A stretch of DNA of 63,767 bases from contig CALFIX010000019.1 in the NCBI GenBank assembly GCA_937877515.1, positions 1-63,767 of the forward strand. The letters are read 5' to 3'. The notes under the pieces were generated by a model, which was not told the DNA's origin, ran no database searches, and saw only the letters and a list, made by a program, of their open reading frames with translations. Shown piece by piece: positions 60,843 to 63,767 of the stretch. Position numbers and translations under genes: made by a program. The stretch comes from an uncultured Treponema sp. Lineage in GTDB: Bacteria > Spirochaetota > Spirochaetia > Treponematales > Treponemataceae. Every line of letters begins with the position of its first letter. Position 1 is the stretch's first letter.

Positions 60843-61094
60843 ATGGCAACAAAAACAACAACTTCAAAAGCAGCAGCAACTAAAAAAACTACTGCCGCTA
60901 AAAAACCAGCAGCTAAGACTACTGCTAAAAAACCAGCAACAAAAACTACTGCTAAAAAATCTACTGTAGCTAAAAAGCCAGCAGCTAAAGCTGCAGCTAA
61001 GACTACTGCTAAAAAATCTACTACAGCTAAAAAGCCAGCAGCTAAAGCTGCAGCTAAGGCTACTGCTAAAAAAACAACAACCCCAAAGAAATAA
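60843..61094 (+). CDS. Lys/Ala/Thr-rich histone H1-like protein
   Basis: 83 residues, almost all Lys, Ala, Thr, Pro and Ser, made of AKKPAAKTTAKK-type units like the tail of eukaryotic histone H1 and bacterial Hc1/AlgR3-like proteins. It should bind DNA by charge. The start at 60843 has GAGGAG upstream; the frame is open further but the extra residues are unlike the rest. The DNA has a 57-bp tandem repeat (60949-61062, two copies), so length variation is likely between strains. Confidence 0.85.
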   Translation: MATKTTTSKAAATKKTTAAKKPAAKTTAKKPATKTTAKKSTVAKKPAAKAAAKTTAKKSTTAKKPAAKAAAKATAKKTTTPKK

Positions 61095-61110
61095 TTTTTA
61101 TTAAACTTAG

Positions 61111-61148
61111 AAAGAGCTGTCCGCTAGTTTTGGGGCAGCTCTTTTTTT
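61111..61148 (+). terminator. Intrinsic terminator of the histone-like gene
   Basis: AAAGAGCTG pairs with CAGCTCTTT around a 16-nt loop, followed by T. Confidence 0.85.
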
Positions 61149-61159
61149 AAGGATTTAAA

Positions 61160-62071
61160 ATGATTCATTTTATTGTTAATGCACATGGCGGAAGTGGTAA
61201 AGCTCAAAAAACCTGGAATACAGTTTTAGCTTTATTAAAAAAAGAAAACGTTTCTTACACAGCTTATATAACAGAATACCAAGGACACGCAACTATTTTA
61301 GCAAAAGAAATATCTAGTAAGGCAGAAGAAGTTACTCTTGTAGTCGTTGGTGGTGATGGAACAATAAATGAAGTTCTGAATGGAATAGAAGATTTTTCTA
61401 AGGTTCGCTTTGGTGTAATTCCTACAGGAAGTGGTAACGATTTTGCAAGTGGACTAAAAATTAATCGCAATACAAAAAAAGCTTTTTACAGACTTATAAA
61501 TTCTAAAAACGATACACTTATAGATTTAGGTTTAGCAAAAACAGAAGAAAAAGAAGCATATTTTGGAATAAGTGCCGGCATAGGTATGGATGCCATTGTT
61601 TGTAAAAGAGCACTTACTTCTAAATTAAAAAATGTTTTAAATAAATTGCACATGGGAAAATTTACTTATGTTCTTCTTACAATTCATACTTTGTTTAGCA
61701 TGAAAAAAGAAAATGTTACCCTCTGCTTTGATAACGAAAAAGAAGAAACTTGCAAGGAGCTTATATTTTTAGCCGCAATGAACCTTTGTGCAGAAGGCGG
61801 CGGAGTTCCTATGGCACCCGCTGCAGATGTACAAGACGGAAAACTTTCTATGTGCTTAGCATCTGGAATTACAAAATTTGTAGCTTTTTTAGATTTTCCA
61901 CTTTTGGTTTTAGGTAAACATGCTAAGTTAAAAGGTTTTTCATTACGAACTTTTAAAACTTTAGACATAAAATGTGAAAACCCAATGGTCTTACACCATG
62001 ATGGTGAATATGGTGGAGACGTTAAAAATATACATATTGAATGTTGTCCTAAAAAATTACGTCTTATTTAA
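61160..62071 (+). CDS. Diacylglycerol kinase-family lipid kinase
   Basis: 303 residues. NADK/DAGK-like fold: VNAHGGSGKAQK near the N-terminus, VVGGDGTINEVLNG (nucleotide-binding GGDGT), IPTGSGNDFASGL and late HHDGEYG. It phosphorylates diacylglycerol or related lipids, recycling them into phospholipid synthesis; YegS/DagK-like. AAGGA lies just upstream of the ATG. It ends in a 4-bp overlap with the convergent regulator gene. Confidence 0.92.
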   Translation: MIHFIVNAHGGSGKAQKTWNTVLALLKKENVSYTAYITEYQGHATILAKEISSKAEEVTLVVVGGDGTINEVLNGIEDFSKVRFGVIPTGSGNDFASGLKINRNTKKAFYRLINSKNDTLIDLGLAKTEEKEAYFGISAGIGMDAIVCKRALTSKLKNVLNKLHMGKFTYVLLTIHTLFSMKKENVTLCFDNEKEETCKELIFLAAMNLCAEGGGVPMAPAADVQDGKLSMCLASGITKFVAFLDFPLLVLGKHAKLKGFSLRTFKTLDIKCENPMVLHHDGEYGGDVKNIHIECCPKKLRLI

Positions 62072-63645
62072 AAGCTTGTCTTGTATTCTCTAGGAGAAAG
62101 CCCCGTATTTTTTTTAAAAATAAAACTAAAATAATGCGGGTCGCCAAAGCCACACTCATAGGCTATATCAGAACCTTTCATATCCGTCTGTCGCAAAAGT
62201 TTTTTTGCTTCTTCTATACGAACTGTTGTAAGATATTCTATAAAAGTTGTTCCACATTCTTGAGAAAAAATTGTGCTAAAATGATTTGGGCTTAAATGAA
62301 CAACTTCTGCAACAGATTTTAAACTTGTGTCTTGGCTTGAAAAATTTTGTTGAATATATTCTTTAGCTTTTAAAATTATATCTCCATAGCGGCCTTGTAT
62401 ACGACTATCCCTAAATGATAAAAGTTTTTCTAATACATTTCTTATTTCTTTTATAAATACTTCCTCATTTAATACGGCATTGTTTACAAAGGAATGTGCT
62501 AAAATTTCTGGCATAACATCTTTTACGTTACCTCCTAAATCTTCTATAAGTTTAGAAACAGCCATAATAACATCTACTAACAAATAAGAAGCTATCACAG
62601 AAAACTGGCTACTGTTATCTTTTAAGAGTTCCATATACTGATTTATTATTGCATCTATTTCGTTTTTACCAGCATATTTTAAGCGGTCTACAAGTGGGTC
62701 ACTTTCGTAAAGCGTAAGAATACCACCATCTGTTTGATTTACATCATCAGCACTTAGTATGCGACTTTTGCTCCAAAACTTTGTCATTTCTAAAACGTGA
62801 GAAGCATCTTTATATGACTGAGTTATGTGGCTTACGTGTTCTACTGTTTTACCTATAGAGCTTATGACCTTACATGCAGAATCTTTTTCTACCATGTGAT
62901 TTATAGCTTCTGCAATGTTATAAACTGATTCATCTAATTCTGATTCTGAGTTTTCTTTTATAATAGAAACTATTCTTTTAGGACTTATAAAAAAGCTTAT
63001 TAGGTTCTGGTAATTTTTTTCCAACGATAAAATTTTTGTTCCAGCTTTTTGAATTGAAGAGTCTTTATCTTCTTCACATTTAAGGTCGCTTACCAATACT
63101 TTATAAAAGCGAGAAATAAAATTTAATTTTAAATCTTCTGCTTTTTGCATTATCTCTAGAGAATCTAATGAGCCAGAAACTAAATCTGCTAAAAACTTGT
63201 TCCGCACTAAAATTGTATTAGACTCTAACTCTGCCTTCATTCTGTTTATATCTGAGTATTGCTTTTTTTCTTTGTCCAGACTTTCTGCAACTTTGTTTAA
63301 GCTCTTTAAAAGTTCTTCATGTGTAAAAGGTTTTAGAATATAGTCTTCTACTCCAATAGAAATTGCTTCTTTTGCATAATCAAATTCATCATGACCAGAA
63401 AGAATAATTATTTTTATCCATGGCTGAATTTTTTTTAACATTCTGGAAAGCTCCAAACCGTCCATGAATGGCATTTTTATGTCTGTAATAAGAATATCAG
63501 GCTTTACTTCTTGAATCATAGAAAAAGCTAATTCTCCATCGCTTGCTTCACCTGCAAAAGAGAAAATGGAATTATCCCAATCTATTTTATTGCGTATACC
63601 TTCTAAAACTATATGTTCATCATCAACTAAAAATACACTATACAT
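62068..63645 (-). CDS. YesN-type response regulator (REC + AraC HTH)
   Basis: 525 residues. The N-terminal receiver has acidic DDE, phospho-acceptor Asp in ILITDIKMPFMDG (about residue 54) and the Lys in ILKPFTHEELL. A ~280-residue linker follows, then two AraC helix-turn-helix motifs at the C-terminus (SVAEVVHLSPNHFSTIF; DIAYECGFGDPHYFSFIFKK). Such regulators pair with YesM-type kinases and usually control sugar ABC transporters. No kinase is in the window; the divergent gene at the right edge may be the target. Confidence 0.92.
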   Translation of the reverse strand: MYSVFLVDDEHIVLEGIRNKIDWDNSIFSFAGEASDGELAFSMIQEVKPDILITDIKMPFMDGLELSRMLKKIQPWIKIIILSGHDEFDYAKEAISIGVEDYILKPFTHEELLKSLNKVAESLDKEKKQYSDINRMKAELESNTILVRNKFLADLVSGSLDSLEIMQKAEDLKLNFISRFYKVLVSDLKCEEDKDSSIQKAGTKILSLEKNYQNLISFFISPKRIVSIIKENSESELDESVYNIAEAINHMVEKDSACKVISSIGKTVEHVSHITQSYKDASHVLEMTKFWSKSRILSADDVNQTDGGILTLYESDPLVDRLKYAGKNEIDAIINQYMELLKDNSSQFSVIASYLLVDVIMAVSKLIEDLGGNVKDVMPEILAHSFVNNAVLNEEVFIKEIRNVLEKLLSFRDSRIQGRYGDIILKAKEYIQQNFSSQDTSLKSVAEVVHLSPNHFSTIFSQECGTTFIEYLTTVRIEEAKKLLRQTDMKGSDIAYECGFGDPHYFSFIFKKNTGLSPREYKTSF

Positions 63646-63767
63646 TTTTACACTCAGAATTATTTTTATTATACAACATAAAAGGCATTTCTTTAAAGAT
63701 TTTTTTGTGTTATAGTCAAAATAAAAATGTGTAGAGCTTTCTCTATACGTTCCAAAGGAGAAAATTA
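63646..63767 (+). promoter_or_regulatory. Divergent intergenic region with ribosome site of a gene beyond the window
   Basis: On the minus strand TATAAT (63673-63668) is a likely -10 for the regulator gene. On the plus strand a short hairpin TAGAG/CTCTA (63732-63745) and AAAGGAG (63755-63761) sit at the very end, so a plus-strand gene probably starts just past 63767. Confidence 0.5.

Noticed and set aside
60843..61094. Tandem repeats considered as a CRISPR-like array
   Set aside because: The units are contiguous, in frame and encode a Lys/Ala-rich protein with a good ribosome site; no spacers.

Overview
The window reads as a low-GC chromosomal segment of a spirochaete, most likely a host-associated Treponema. 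This is inferred from several things seen together: an archaeal/eukaryotic-type PheS, ThyX, many GGDEF proteins, lipoproteins with spirochaete-style lipoboxes, a Lys/Ala-rich histone-like protein, and large orphan proteins of the kind found in treponemes. No database search was possible, so the genus is an inference. No rRNA, CRISPR array, transposase, integrase or phage gene was seen.

Layout. 1-4380 (minus): a tightly coupled operon of diguanylate cyclase, degenerate HD-GYP protein, solute-binding lipoprotein and a second diguanylate cyclase cut by the window edge. 4489-10890: AEC transporter, LMW phosphatase, phosphodiesterase, iorB, divergent argC-iorA, methyltransferase. 10901-13826 (minus): M23 peptidase, bactofilin, YaaR and PSP1/RicT-like envelope and cytoskeleton genes. 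14075-19831 (plus): tatD, dus, a DUF5312-like gene, GAF-GGDEF and two secreted proteins. 19938-30032: pheS, FN3 lipoprotein, DUF4867/OhrR pair, CBM48 protein, metK, nth, an orphan and mtnN. 30033-33471: a probable small RNA, stacked palindromes, an OmpA-like protein and a membrane protein with a dead GGDEF. 33506-43217 (minus): tex with a duplicated 3' end, tautomerase, SPFH/NfeD pair, DUF5718-like gene and an RND efflux operon. 43370-50186 (minus): a surface lipoprotein and outer-membrane cluster. 50400-54814 (minus): dnaX-ybaB-recR and a beta-CASP hydrolase. 55338-63645: two orphans, three tRNAs, DUF308, thyX, histone-like gene, lipid kinase and a YesN-type regulator.

Themes. Cyclic-di-GMP signalling recurs: three intact GGDEF proteins (one truncated only by the window), one dead GGDEF and one dead-looking HD-GYP. 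S-adenosylmethionine synthesis and salvage (metK, mtnN) lie close together. Envelope work dominates elsewhere.

The less ordinary signals are between the genes. At least nine genes have a -10 hexamer placed 6-8 nt before the start codon and no Shine-Dalgarno site, which predicts leaderless mRNAs. A family of GC-rich intergenic elements shares the ends TTTGGACGGT and GCGTAGG. A compact promoter-hairpin-terminator unit shows an anti-Shine-Dalgarno sequence (CCUCCUU) in its loop. A copy of the tRNA-Arg 3' end plus terminator lies 221 bp from the real tRNA. The last codons of tex are duplicated with only synonymous changes.
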